A program made the position numbers and the translations under genes. Source: DATEDA01 sp963744255 (lineage in GTDB: Bacteria; Pseudomonadota; Gammaproteobacteria; Burkholderiales; SG8-39). Taken from it: a DNA stretch of 64,000 nt. The notes under the pieces are model-generated. The model saw only the letters and a program-made list of their open reading frames with translations. It ran no database searches and was not told where the DNA came from. This document shows, piece after piece, positions 17,697 to 27,540 of this stretch; positions within the stretch are counted from its first letter, which is position 1, and each line of letters starts with the position of its first letter. The stretch is from assembly GCA_963744255.1 (NCBI GenBank), contig CAVUSZ010000016.1, forward strand, positions 186,001-250,000, in the 5' to 3' direction.

Positions 17697-18370
17697 GTCC
17701 ATCCTCGAGGCGCAGGATGCGGTTCGCCCGCGCGGCAAGCGTCGGGTCGTGGGTCACGATCACGTAGCTGGTGCCGTGAGTCCGGTTCAGATCGAGCATC
17801 AGCTCGAACACCCCGCCGGCGGTGCGGCGGTCGAGGTTGCCGGTGGGCTCGTCGGCGAGCACGCACGCCGGGCGCGTGACAAGCGCCCGCGCGAGCGCGG
17901 CGCGCTGCCGCTCGCCGCCCGACAACTGGCCCGGCCTGTGGTCGAGACGCTCGCCCAAGCCGACCTCGCGGAGGATCGCCGCCGCCTCGCCGCGCGCCGC
18001 GTCGGGACTCAGGCGCCGGATGAAGAGCGGCATGGCGACGTTGTCGAGGGCGCTGAACTCCATCAGCAGGTGGTGGAACTGATAGACGAAGCCGAGCGCC
18101 TGGTTGCGCAGGCGCCCGCGCTCGGCATCGCCGAGGGAGCTCATCGGCCGCCCGAGAACCTCCACCTCGCCCTCCGTCGGCTCGTCGAGCCCGCCCAGGA
18201 GGTGGAGCAGCGTGCTCTTGCCCGATCCCGACGCGCCCACGATCGCCACCACCTCGCCGGGCGCGACCGCCATGTCGACGCCGAGCAGCACGTGCACCGG
18301 TAACCGCGGCTCGTTGTAGGTTTTCTTCAGCCCGCGGCACGCAAGGACTGCCGGCTCCCCGCCGGCCGCC

Positions 18371-18378
<8 letters not shown>
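17644..18378 (-). CDS. lolD: Lipoprotein-releasing ABC transporter ATPase LolD
   Basis: A 244-residue ABC ATPase. Walker A GASGSGKST (about 48-56), Q-loop VYQFHHLL, signature LSGGERQR, Walker B ACVLADEPTG and the H-loop VTHD are all present; the QFHHLLMEF segment is typical of LolD. With LolC/E it releases mature lipoproteins from the inner membrane to LolA. The ATG at 18378 overlaps the lolC stop by eight bases (translational coupling). The C-terminal tail beyond about residue 228, with two EDGRL copies, comes from an inverted-repeat element and is not part of the usual family. Confidence 0.93.
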
Positions 18379-19612
<1,234 letters not shown>

Positions 19613-19768
19613 CGCGGGCGATTCTCCCATACGGCGGCAGGTGAGACATCGGCGTCCCGCGCCGACCGAACGCGAGCGCGCGAAAGCGCCGCTTGGCGGG
19701 CCGCGGCCAAGGTGCCGTGCGACGCGGCCGGGCGTTCGAAACGCCGTGCTAGACTGGCCGCGCCGCTC

Positions 19769-20779
19769 ATGAACGTTCATATCGCGGTTCCCGATCTCTT
19801 CTGGCCCGATCGCGACACCCGGGCGGCCGCGGACCCCGGACGGCTCGCCGCGCTCGAGATGCTGATGGCACGGGGTCGTCGCTCGCCGAGTGCGGGGGGC
19901 GGCCTTGAGGAATGGCTGCTCGCCGCGTGGGGCACTGCAGGTCCGGCGCCGCACGCGCTCGTCGCCGACGGCGGCACGCCCGGCGACGACTGGTGGCTGC
20001 GGGCCGATCCCTGTTCCCTGCGATTGAACCGGGAAACGGCAGTGCCGCTCGACGCCGCGATGTTCGAGCTCTCCCGCGCGGAAGCCGATGCGCTCGTCGA
20101 GCATCTCAACCGGCATCTCGCCGACCGCGACCTGGTCTTCCATGGGCTGCAGCCGGAACGGTGGTACCTGCAGACGGCGACGCCGCTTGGCGAGGACGCG
20201 CCCCCGCTCGCGGCAGCGCGCGGAAAGGCAGTCGAGGTCCGCCCGGGCGCGGGCGGCCAGGAGGCGCGCCTGCACGCGCTCGCGAACGAGATCCAGATGC
20301 TGCTGCACGATCACCCGGTGAACGAAGCACGCGAGCGCCGCGGCGAGCCGCCCGTGAACGCGGTCTGGCTGTGGGGCGGGGGCCGGCTCGCGCGCACCGC
20401 GGCGCGGCCGTTCCAGCGCGTGCGGACGCACGACCCGCTCGCCGCGGGGCTCGCGCTCGGCTCCGGCGCCGCAGTCCTGCCGCTCCCCGACAATGCCGAA
20501 CGCTGGCTGCGCGCCTCCGGCGACGAAGGCGTGGAGCTCATCGTCCTCGACGCGCTCGGCACGCCCGCCGCCTATGGCGACGCCGCGACCTGGCGCGAAC
20601 GGCTCGCGGCGCTGGAACGCGACTGGTTCGCGCCGCTCGCCGGCGCCCTGCGGCAGGGATCGATCGGGATGGTGACGCTGCACGCGATCGGCCAGGCAAG
20701 CGCACTCGACGTCGAAACGACGCGCCAGGACTTGCGCTATTTCTGGCGGCGTCCGCGTCCGCTTGCGAGCTACGCGTGA
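19769..20779 (+). CDS. RpfE-like / COG4255 conserved protein
   Basis: A 336-residue cytoplasmic protein related to the gene that sits upstream of recJ in many beta- and gammaproteobacteria (RpfE of Xanthomonas, COG4255). Diagnostic segments are the IAVPDLFWP start, DWWLRADPCSLRLNRE, WLWGGG and the C-terminal LRYFWRRPRPL. Its function is unknown, with weak resemblance to cofactor-independent phosphoglycerate mutases. It overlaps recJ by four bases (GTGA), so they form one transcript. An extended -10 (TGC TAGACT, 19747-19755) lies 13 bases before the ATG. Confidence 0.8.
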   Translation: MNVHIAVPDLFWPDRDTRAAADPGRLAALEMLMARGRRSPSAGGGLEEWLLAAWGTAGPAPHALVADGGTPGDDWWLRADPCSLRLNRETAVPLDAAMFELSRAEADALVEHLNRHLADRDLVFHGLQPERWYLQTATPLGEDAPPLAAARGKAVEVRPGAGGQEARLHALANEIQMLLHDHPVNEARERRGEPPVNAVWLWGGGRLARTAARPFQRVRTHDPLAAGLALGSGAAVLPLPDNAERWLRASGDEGVELIVLDALGTPAAYGDAATWRERLAALERDWFAPLAGALRQGSIGMVTLHAIGQASALDVETTRQDLRYFWRRPRPLASYA

Positions 20780-22473
20780 GCGCGAGCCGCATCGTGACCA
20801 GGAAGGTCCCCCACGCCGCGGAGCGCGCGCTCGCGGGCTCCGGCGTGCATCCGCTGCTCGCGCGCCTACTGGCGAGCCGCGGCGTGCAGGCTGCGCCCGA
20901 GCTCAACTGCGAGCTCGGCACCCTCATTCCCCCGGGCGAGCTGAAGAACGCCGATGCCGCGGCGCGGCTCCTCGCCGACCACATCGATGCCGGTCGCAAG
21001 CTGCTCATCGTCGCGGACTACGACTGCGACGGCGCGACTGCCTGCGCGGTCGGCTTGCGGGCGCTCACGGCGTTCGGCGCGAAGGTGGACTACTTCGTTC
21101 CCAACCGGTTCGAGACCGGCTACGGCCTGTCGCCCGAGCTGGTCGACCTGGTGGCGCCGGCGCGCCCCGACCTCCTGATCACCGTCGACAACGGCATCGC
21201 GAGCGTCGGCGGCGTCGCGCGCGCGCGCGAGCTCGGTATCGCCACGCTGATCACTGACCACCACCTGCCCGGCGACGCGCTCCCCGCCGCGGCGTGCATC
21301 GTCAACCCGAACCAGCCGGGCTGCGCGTTTCCGAGCAAGTCGATCGCCGGCGTGGGCGTCGTGTTCTACGTGATGCTCGCGCTCCGCGCCGAGCTGCGGC
21401 GACGCGGCCGGTTCGAAGGCAGGCCGGAGCCCAATCTCGCGAACCTGCTCGATCTCGTCGCGCTCGGCACCGTCGCGGACGTCGTCCGGCTCGACCGCAA
21501 CAACCGCGTGCTCGTGAGTCAGGGCGTGCGGCGCATGCGCGGCGGACGGATGCAGCCGGGGATCGCGGCGCTCTTCGGTGTCGCCGGGCGCGATCCGCGC
21601 CGGGCGGGAACCTTCGACCTCGGCTTCGCGCTCGGCCCGCGTGTAAACGCCGCCGGACGGCTCGCCGACATGCGAGTCGGGATCGATGCGCTCGCGACCG
21701 ACGATTATGGCCGCGCGCTCAATATCGCCCGCGAGCTGGACCGCCTCAACCGGGAGCGCCGCGAAGTCGAAGACTCGATGCGGCGCGACGCCGACGCGCT
21801 GGTCGCAGGGATCGCCGTCGGCGAGGCGGCGAGCCTCGTGCTCTACGACGAGCGCTGGCACCAGGGCGTCATCGGCCTCCTCGCCGGCCGCCTCAAGGAC
21901 AGCCATCATCGGCCGGTGATCGCTCTCGCGCCCGCGGGCCAGGGCCGCGCGCGCGGCTCCGGCCGCTCGATTCCCGGACTGCATCTGCGCGACGCGCTCG
22001 ATCTCGTGTCGAAGCGGTCGCCGGATCTGCTGCTCGGCTTCGGCGGCCACGCCGCCGCCGCCGGCCTCACGCTGCGCACGCACGACGTCGATCGGTTCGG
22101 CGCGGCCTTCGACGCCGCCGTGCGCGAGCTGTGCGACCCGGGCGCGCTCTCGCCGACCGTCGAGACCGACGGCTCGCTCGAGCCGGAGTACGCCACGCTC
22201 GAGCTCGCGCGCGCGCTCGAGGGCGAGGTCTGGGGCCAGGGCTTCCCGCCGCCGCGCTTCGCGGACGAGTTCACCGTCGAGAGCCAGCGGCTCGTCGGCG
22301 AGAAGCATCTGCGCCTCAAGCTCGCGCGCGCGGGCCGGCGCTACGACGCCATCGCCTTCCGGCGCGAGACGCCGATTCCGGAGCGGCTGCGCGCCGCCTA
22401 CGCGCTCGCGATCGACGACTGGAACGGTGCGCAAGGGCTCGAGCTGCGGCTCGAGTACGCGGAGGAAGCGTGA
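20776..22473 (+). CDS. recJ: Single-stranded-DNA exonuclease RecJ
   Basis: A 565-residue DHH-family 5'-3' exonuclease used in RecFOR recombination, mismatch repair and base-excision repair. The DHH motifs are plain: ADYDCDGATA near residue 80, DNGIA, and TDHHLPG near 157, followed by NPNQPGC. The DHHA1 domain holds GRSIPGLHLRDAL and FGGHAAAAG, and the C-terminal OB fold ends the protein. The GTG start overlaps the stop of the RpfE-like gene. The next gene also starts in a GTGA overlap, so three genes are coupled. Confidence 0.95.
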   Translation: MSASRIVTRKVPHAAERALAGSGVHPLLARLLASRGVQAAPELNCELGTLIPPGELKNADAAARLLADHIDAGRKLLIVADYDCDGATACAVGLRALTAFGAKVDYFVPNRFETGYGLSPELVDLVAPARPDLLITVDNGIASVGGVARARELGIATLITDHHLPGDALPAAACIVNPNQPGCAFPSKSIAGVGVVFYVMLALRAELRRRGRFEGRPEPNLANLLDLVALGTVADVVRLDRNNRVLVSQGVRRMRGGRMQPGIAALFGVAGRDPRRAGTFDLGFALGPRVNAAGRLADMRVGIDALATDDYGRALNIARELDRLNRERREVEDSMRRDADALVAGIAVGEAASLVLYDERWHQGVIGLLAGRLKDSHHRPVIALAPAGQGRARGSGRSIPGLHLRDALDLVSKRSPDLLLGFGGHAAAAGLTLRTHDVDRFGAAFDAAVRELCDPGALSPTVETDGSLEPEYATLELARALEGEVWGQGFPPPRFADEFTVESQRLVGEKHLRLKLARAGRRYDAIAFRRETPIPERLRAAYALAIDDWNGAQGLELRLEYAEEA

Positions 22474-23731
22474 CGGAGTGGCTCGACGCCGACGCGGCGC
22501 CGCTAGCCGCGTTTCTCGCCAGCCTCGCGATCGGGCTGCTGGTCGGCGTCGAGCGCGAGCGCAACCCGGCCGCCAGGGCCGGTTTGCGAACGTTCGCGCT
22601 GACTGCGGTGTTCGGCACGCTGGCGGCGATGCTCGGCGAGTACGCCAGCGGCGCGTGGGTTCCGGCCGTCGGGCTGGCGCTCGTCGGGCTCGCGATCGTG
22701 GCGGCCCATTACCGGGCGCCGGTCGAGGACGACCCGGGGACGACCACGGTGGTCGCGCTCCTACTCACCTACTGCCTCGGTGCGCTCTGCTGGTACGGCG
22801 AACGCACGCTCGCCGCGGCGATCGCCGTCGGCGCCGCCGCCCTGCTCTATTTCAAGGCGGAGCTCCGCGGCATCCTCGAACGGTTCGAGCGGCGCGATCT
22901 GCTCGCGGTGATCCAATTCGCGACGCTGTCGGTCGTCATCCTGCCGGTCCTGCCGGACAAGAGCTACGGCCCCTACGGCGCGCTCAACCCGTACCAGATC
23001 TGGCTGATGGTGGTCCTCATCTCGGGCTTGTCGCTCGCCGGCTACATCGCGCTGAAGATCGTCGGCGCAAGGCGCGGGCTCCCGCTCGTCGGTGTGTTCG
23101 GCGGGCTGGTGTCGAGCACCGCCACGACGCTCGCGTTCTCGAAGCATGCTCGCGAGGCGAGCAGCGTCGTTGACGTCGCGGCGGGCGTGATCGTGCTCGC
23201 GAACCTGACGGTGCTCGTGCGCTCACGCTCGTCGCGGCCGCGGTCGCGCCGGCAATCCTCTCTCGCCTCACGGCGGTCCTCGGCGCGGCGCTCGTGGCCG
23301 GGGCGGCGGCGGCGTTCTTCTTCTGGCGCCGCCGCCTCGTCGGAGAGGCCGAACTCCCGCTGCCCCGGGTCTCGAACCCCACGGAACTGCGCGCGTCGCT
23401 CGGCTTCGGCGCGCTGTTCGCGGTCGTATTGCTCGCCTCGGCGTGGCTTTCGGACGTCGCGGGCAAGAGCGGGCTGTATGCCGTGGCGCTGGTGTTGGGG
23501 CTCACCGACGTCGACGCCCTGACGCTGTCCTCGCTGCGGCTATTCACGCTGGGCAAGCTCGGGGGCGGCGAGGCGGTGGTCGCGATCGCACTCGCCCTTC
23601 TCTCGAACACGGTCTTCAAGCTCGGGCTGGTCGTATTCGTGGGTGGCAAGCCCCTCGCGCGCCGCGTTATCCTTCCCGCTCTCGCCTCGGTGCTCGCCGG
23701 CACCGCGGCGATCGTCGCAACGGGAGGCTGA
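22470..23731 (+). pseudogene. MgtC/SapB-DUF4010 membrane protein, broken by a one-base frameshift
   Basis: The first frame from GTG 22470 gives an N-terminal MgtC/SapB-like segment (FLASLAIGLLVGVERERN) and DUF4010 helices up to VLANLTVLVR at about 23220. The reading then jumps frame: the continuation LTLVAAAVAPAIL...LGAALVAG lies one frame over and runs to 23731 with the family ending (GLTDVDALTLSSL). One missing base near 23220 explains it. The upstream frame would otherwise end at 23522 in an Arg/Ser-rich artefact. Both halves are well conserved, so a sequencing error is as likely as real decay. GGAGGAA lies two bases before the GTG, which overlaps the recJ stop. Function: inner-membrane protein, unknown. 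Confidence 0.85.
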
Positions 23732-23734
23732 CCG

Positions 23735-23947
23735 ATGGAACGCAAGCGCATCAGTTCGTCGAAGATCCGCGGCATCGGCTACGACCAGAACAGCCAGATG
23801 CTCGAGATCGAGTTCAACGACGGCCGCGTGATGGCGTATAAGGGTGTGTCGCCCGAGGTCCACCGACGCTTCGTGAACGCGCCTTCGCCGGTGAGCTTCT
23901 TCGACGACAAGATCGCCGACGAGTACCCGTCGCATCGGCTCCGCTAA
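23735..23947 (+). CDS. KTSC domain protein
   Basis: A 70-residue protein made almost only of a KTSC domain: SSKIRGIGYDQNSQMLEIEF then YKGVSPEVHRRFVNAPS and DEYPSHRL. The domain is found alone or next to lysyl-tRNA synthetase-linked and nucleic-acid proteins; its role is unsettled. It starts three bases after the broken DUF4010 gene and may share its transcript. The stop codon overlaps a TAAAAT hexamer that could be the -10 of the next gene. Confidence 0.85.
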   Translation: MERKRISSSKIRGIGYDQNSQMLEIEFNDGRVMAYKGVSPEVHRRFVNAPSPVSFFDDKIADEYPSHRLR

Positions 23948-23984
23948 AATCTTCCTTTTCAGCCTGCGCGACGCGCCAACACGA

Positions 23985-25250
23985 ATGACAAGCCTCTTCC
24001 GCAAGCTCCTTGATGGAATCGCCGCCAAAACCGCAGTCGCTTTCCGGGTCGTCTTCGCCGACGGGTCGAGCTGGTCCAGCCGACCCGGCGAGCCCCTGGT
24101 GACCCTCACCTTCAGGACCGCCGGCGCACAATGGCGCACGCTCGCGTTCGGCCACATCGGCCTGCTTGAGTCGTTCTTCGACGGCACGGTCGACGTCGAC
24201 GGCGACATGCCGGCGGCGTTCCGGGCCGCATCGGACTCGCGCTTCGACGACCACCGCGGCCACCCGTTGGTCGACGTCCGCAACCGCTGGCACGAGTTCC
24301 GGTTCGGGAACAAGTCGATCGAACAGACCCGGACGAACGCGCGATTCCACTACGGGCTCGGCGCCGACTTCTACAAGCTGTGGCTCGACCGCGACTGGAT
24401 GATGTACACCTGCGGGTACTGGAAGGAAGGCACCCGCACGGTCGAGGAGGCTCAGGCGAACAAGATCGAGCACGTGTGCCGCAAGGTCAGGCTCAAGCCC
24501 GGCGAGAGCGTGGTCGACATCGGCTGCGGTTTCGGCGGCTTCATGTTCTACGCCGTCCAGCGTCATGGCGCTCACGGCGCGGCGGTCAACACGACCAACG
24601 AGCAGGTCGACTGGCTGCGCGACGAGGTCGCCCGGCGCGGCGTGAGCGACCGGATCGACGTGCGGCTCGCCGATTTCCGCGAGGTGCACGCGCAGTTCGA
24701 CAAGGTCGTCTCGATCGGCGTGCTCGAGCACGCGGGCCGCGACCAGCTCGCGGAGGTCGTGAAGGCGCATGCGGACTTCCTGAAGCCAGGCGGCCTGGGG
24801 ATGCTGCACTTCATCGGGCACGTCGGCGAGTTCGACACCGAGTTCTTCATCCGCAATCACGTCTTTCCTGGCGGCTGGATCCCGAGCCTCGCCGAGACGA
24901 TCGCGGCGATGGAGAAAGCCGGCCTCGAGGTGATCGACATCGAGAACCTGCGTCGGCATTACGCGTTCACGCTCGACGCCTGGGCCGAGCGCTTCGACGC
25001 CAACTGGGCGCGCATCCACAGCCTCGACCCGAAGCGGTTCGACGAGCGCTTCCGGCGGGTGTGGCGTACCTACCTGTACGGATGCGCGAACATGTTCCGC
25101 ACCGGGCACGGCCGCACGCACCTCTTCCAGATCGTGTTCAGCAAGGGCAACGTCGATGCGCGCAACTACCCGATGAGCCGCGCGTTCCTCTACGACGAGA
25201 AGCGGCTTGCGGGCGGCATCCGCGAGATCCCGGTCTCAAAAACCGCCTGA
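23985..25250 (+). CDS. CFA-synthase-family lipid methyltransferase
   Basis: A 421-residue SAM-dependent enzyme of the cyclopropane fatty acid synthase family. The SAM loop is VVDIGCGFGG (177-186). The carbocation-stabilising set known from E. coli Cfa is conserved: Cys143 (YTCGYW), Glu248 (VLEHAG), His275 and Ile277 (LHFIG), and Tyr326 (RHYAFTLDAW). It would methylenate or methylate the double bond of phospholipid acyl chains at the inner membrane. The next gene, ten bases on, encodes a flavoprotein related to reductases that convert the methylene product of TmsB-type enzymes to a methyl branch, so this may be a TmsB-like rather than a cyclopropane-forming enzyme. Confidence 0.9.
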   Translation: MTSLFRKLLDGIAAKTAVAFRVVFADGSSWSSRPGEPLVTLTFRTAGAQWRTLAFGHIGLLESFFDGTVDVDGDMPAAFRAASDSRFDDHRGHPLVDVRNRWHEFRFGNKSIEQTRTNARFHYGLGADFYKLWLDRDWMMYTCGYWKEGTRTVEEAQANKIEHVCRKVRLKPGESVVDIGCGFGGFMFYAVQRHGAHGAAVNTTNEQVDWLRDEVARRGVSDRIDVRLADFREVHAQFDKVVSIGVLEHAGRDQLAEVVKAHADFLKPGGLGMLHFIGHVGEFDTEFFIRNHVFPGGWIPSLAETIAAMEKAGLEVIDIENLRRHYAFTLDAWAERFDANWARIHSLDPKRFDERFRRVWRTYLYGCANMFRTGHGRTHLFQIVFSKGNVDARNYPMSRAFLYDEKRLAGGIREIPVSKTA

Positions 25251-25260
25251 GCCGCGCACC

Positions 25261-26598
25261 ATGAGCGGCTTCGCCGCGCGCCGCGAACGGCTTGTCGCCG
25301 AGCTCGTCGCCGAGCCCCGGGGGACGGCGCTGCGGCTCGGGAAGACGACTTCGAACCTCTTCCGCGACCGGGACGAGGCGCCCCGGCGACGCCTCGACGT
25401 CCGCGAGTTCAGCCACGTGCTCGAGGTGGACCCGGCGGGCGGCTGGGTCGACGTCGAGGGCATGACACCTTACGAGAAGGTCGCCGACGCGACGCTCGCG
25501 CACGGGGTGATGCCGTGCGTCGTCCCGCAGCTCAAGTCGATCACGATCGGCGGCGCGGTCGCGGGCGTCGGCATCGAGGCCTCCTCCTTCAGGCACGGGC
25601 TCGTCCACGAGACGATGTTCGAGCTGGAGGTGCTCACCGGCGGCGGCGAAGTGGTGGTCGCCCGGGCCGACAACGAGCACCGCGATCTCTTCTACGGCTT
25701 TCCCAACTCGTACGGGACGCTGGGCTATGCGTTGCGCGTCAAGGCGAAGACGGTCCCGGTGAAGCCGTTCGTGCGGCTGGAGCACGTGCGCCACGCCGAT
25801 CCGGAGCGCTTCTTCCGCGGTCTCGCCGCGGCCTGCGCATCGGCGGCCGACTTCGTCGACGGCGTGGTGTTCGGGCCGGACGAGCTGGTGACGACGGTCG
25901 GACGCTTCGTCGACACCGCGCCTTACACGAGCGACTACACCTACGAACGGATCTATTACCGGAGCCTGAGATCCCGCGAGGAGGATTTTCTTTCGACCAG
26001 GGACTTCATCTGGCGGTGGGACACCGACTGGTTCTGGTGCTCGAAGAACCTCTGCGCCGAGCACCCGGCCGTGCGGCGCCTGCTCGGCCGGAAACGCCTG
26101 AACTCGGTCTTCTACACGAAGGTGATGCGCTGGAACAGCCGGGTCGGTCTAACGCGGTGTCTCGACCGCCTGGCCGGGCGGCATCCCGAGTCCGTGATCC
26201 AGGACATCGACGTGCCGATCGACCGCGCGCCGGAGTTCCTGGATTTCTTCCTGCGTGAGATCGGCATCCTGCCGGCGTGGATCTGCCCGTTTCGCGCGCT
26301 CGATCCCCACGTTGCCTGGCCGCTCTATCCGACTCGGCCCGGGGCGCTGTATGTCAACTTCGGATTCTGGGATGTCGTGCGCTCCCGTGAAGCGCACCCG
26401 CGTGGCCACTTCAACCGTCTCGTCGAGCGCAAAGTGGTCGAGCTCGGCGGTATCAAGTCGCTCTACTCCGAGAGTTACTTCCCGCGCGAGGAGTTCTGGA
26501 CTCTCTACGACAAGTGCGCGTACGACGCGCTGAAGGCGCGCTACGATCCAAACGGCCGCCTCGGGGATCTCTACGAGAAGTGCGTGCTGCGGCATTGA
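25261..26598 (+). CDS. FAD-binding oxidoreductase, DHCR24/TmsA-like
   Basis: A 445-residue flavoenzyme with a PCMH-type FAD domain. The segment SITIGGAVAGVGIEASSFRH (residues 96-115) closely resembles the FAD loop of plant DWF1/human DHCR24 and of actinobacterial TmsA/BfaA. The C-terminal half, rich in aromatic residues (WRWDTDWFWCSKN), matches the same group. Members reduce an isolated C=C bond with FAD. Being the partner of a CFA-type methyltransferase ten bases upstream, it could reduce a 10-methylene acyl chain to a 10-methyl one. That role is inferred; an unrelated alkene reductase is possible. The 323 bases after it hold palindromes and no gene. Confidence 0.85.
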   Translation: MSGFAARRERLVAELVAEPRGTALRLGKTTSNLFRDRDEAPRRRLDVREFSHVLEVDPAGGWVDVEGMTPYEKVADATLAHGVMPCVVPQLKSITIGGAVAGVGIEASSFRHGLVHETMFELEVLTGGGEVVVARADNEHRDLFYGFPNSYGTLGYALRVKAKTVPVKPFVRLEHVRHADPERFFRGLAAACASAADFVDGVVFGPDELVTTVGRFVDTAPYTSDYTYERIYYRSLRSREEDFLSTRDFIWRWDTDWFWCSKNLCAEHPAVRRLLGRKRLNSVFYTKVMRWNSRVGLTRCLDRLAGRHPESVIQDIDVPIDRAPEFLDFFLREIGILPAWICPFRALDPHVAWPLYPTRPGALYVNFGFWDVVRSREAHPRGHFNRLVERKVVELGGIKSLYSESYFPREEFWTLYDKCAYDALKARYDPNGRLGDLYEKCVLRH

Positions 26599-26628
26599 GC
26601 CGCCGCCGCGCCTCATGCGGGGGAATCC

Positions 26629-26696
26629 ACAAGGGGGCTCTACCCCCTTGTTCGTCGGCGGATATAGGGGGATATACAAGGGGAGTCTCCCCTTGT
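26629..26696. repeat. Pair of perfect ACAAGGGG hairpins
   Basis: Two perfect 9-bp-stem hairpins lie 24 bases apart: 26629-26637/26643-26651 (five-base loop) and 26676-26684/26688-26696 (three-base loop). Both share the ACAAGGGG...CCCCTTGTTCGT design, so they are diverged copies of one unit. The spacer holds a GGATATA word repeated at 26659-26665 and 26669-26675. They sit after the convergent flavoenzyme gene and may help end transcription, though no T-run follows. The later part of this gap (26774-26921) shows no gene or repeat. Confidence 0.75.
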
Positions 26697-26709
26697 TCGT
26701 ACGATGATG

Positions 26710-26773
26710 GGCCAGGGCCCCGTTCTTTTTCGCGCGGCCGGCGGCCGCCCGAAAAAGAAAGGGGCCCTTGGCC
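26710..26773. repeat. 64-bp near-perfect palindrome
   Basis: Arms 26710-26732 and 26750-26773 pair over about 22 positions with one bulged base and one mismatch; each arm joins a GGGCCC-rich half to a T5/A5 tract. The loop (26733-26749) is itself a GC-rich partial palindrome. Transcribed from either side it would form a very stable stem between the two convergent genes. It may act as a bidirectional terminator or be a mobile palindromic element. Confidence 0.75.
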
Positions 26774-26921
26774 CCGGAAGCCCCTCCTCCTCTGGAATCG
26801 ATATTCGCGCCGCCCCTCGAACATGCCGCAACACGATTCGCGTGAAAGCATAGCCACGCGCCGTGGCGGCGCAATCATCCACCGCAAGAGTTGACGAGGT
26901 TTTGCAATCTCCCCGGACGCG

Positions 26922-27431
26922 TCAGCGACGGGCGAGGAACGGGATGGCGAGAAAAGCGACGGCGAGGATCACGAACCACACGGCCGACCATTCGGGGATC
27001 GACAGGCCGAGAAACGACCACGGCTTCAGCGTGCAGGGACCGTCGTACTGGAGGAGCGGCGGGCTCAGCTTGCCGAGCTGGAGGCTGTCCAGGATACGCT
27101 CGACCGGCGAACCGACGCACTTCGCCGCGCGCACCGGGTCGGACTGCAGGTAGACGTGGTAGATCGCTGCCGCGGCGCCCGCGGCGGATGCGAGGAATCC
27201 GAGGGTCGAGTAGAACACGGTGCCGATCGCGGCCGGGCCGTGCAGGGCACCGGCGAGCGCGATCAATCCCACGAGGATGAACCCGACCCGCTGCACGACG
27301 CACCATGGGCAGGGGTCGAGGCCCTGCCAGTGCTGCAGATACACCGCGAAGCCGAGCAGTCCGACGCATACCAGGAAGATCAGCGTGAGAACGTGACGGC
27401 TGCGATCTGCGGTGGAGCGGGAGTCGGACAC
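26922..27431 (-). CDS. dsbB: Disulfide bond formation protein DsbB
   Basis: A 169-residue four-helix inner-membrane protein that reoxidises DsbA using quinone. Starting at GTG 27431, the CPWC pair falls at Cys41/Cys44, exactly as in E. coli DsbB, and the second periplasmic pair is Cys105 and Cys133. That match supports this start over longer in-frame alternatives. The Arg after CPWCVVQ, which helps quinone binding, is present. It is divergent from prfB. The palindrome block lies downstream. Confidence 0.92.
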   Translation of the reverse strand: MSDSRSTADRSRHVLTLIFLVCVGLLGFAVYLQHWQGLDPCPWCVVQRVGFILVGLIALAGALHGPAAIGTVFYSTLGFLASAAGAAAAIYHVYLQSDPVRAAKCVGSPVERILDSLQLGKLSPPLLQYDGPCTLKPWSFLGLSIPEWSAVWFVILAVAFLAIPFLARR

Positions 27432-27504
27432 GGCGGGCCTCGGCAGATGATCGATGATACCGGGCGCCGCGACACCATGCGGCGGGCGCGGCGCAGGCGG
27501 CGTG

Positions 27505-27510
27505 TATACT
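27505..27510 (+). promoter_or_regulatory. -10 box of prfB
   Basis: TATACT preceded by a TG, 30 bases before the prfB ATG in the divergent gap with dsbB. No good -35 is seen. Confidence 0.4.
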
Positions 27511-27540
27511 TCCCGCCTTTTCGGAAAGAGCCCGATCGCC

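Noticed and set aside
26629..26773. CRISPR array
   Set aside because: Only two related short units with no regular spacers and no cas genes.
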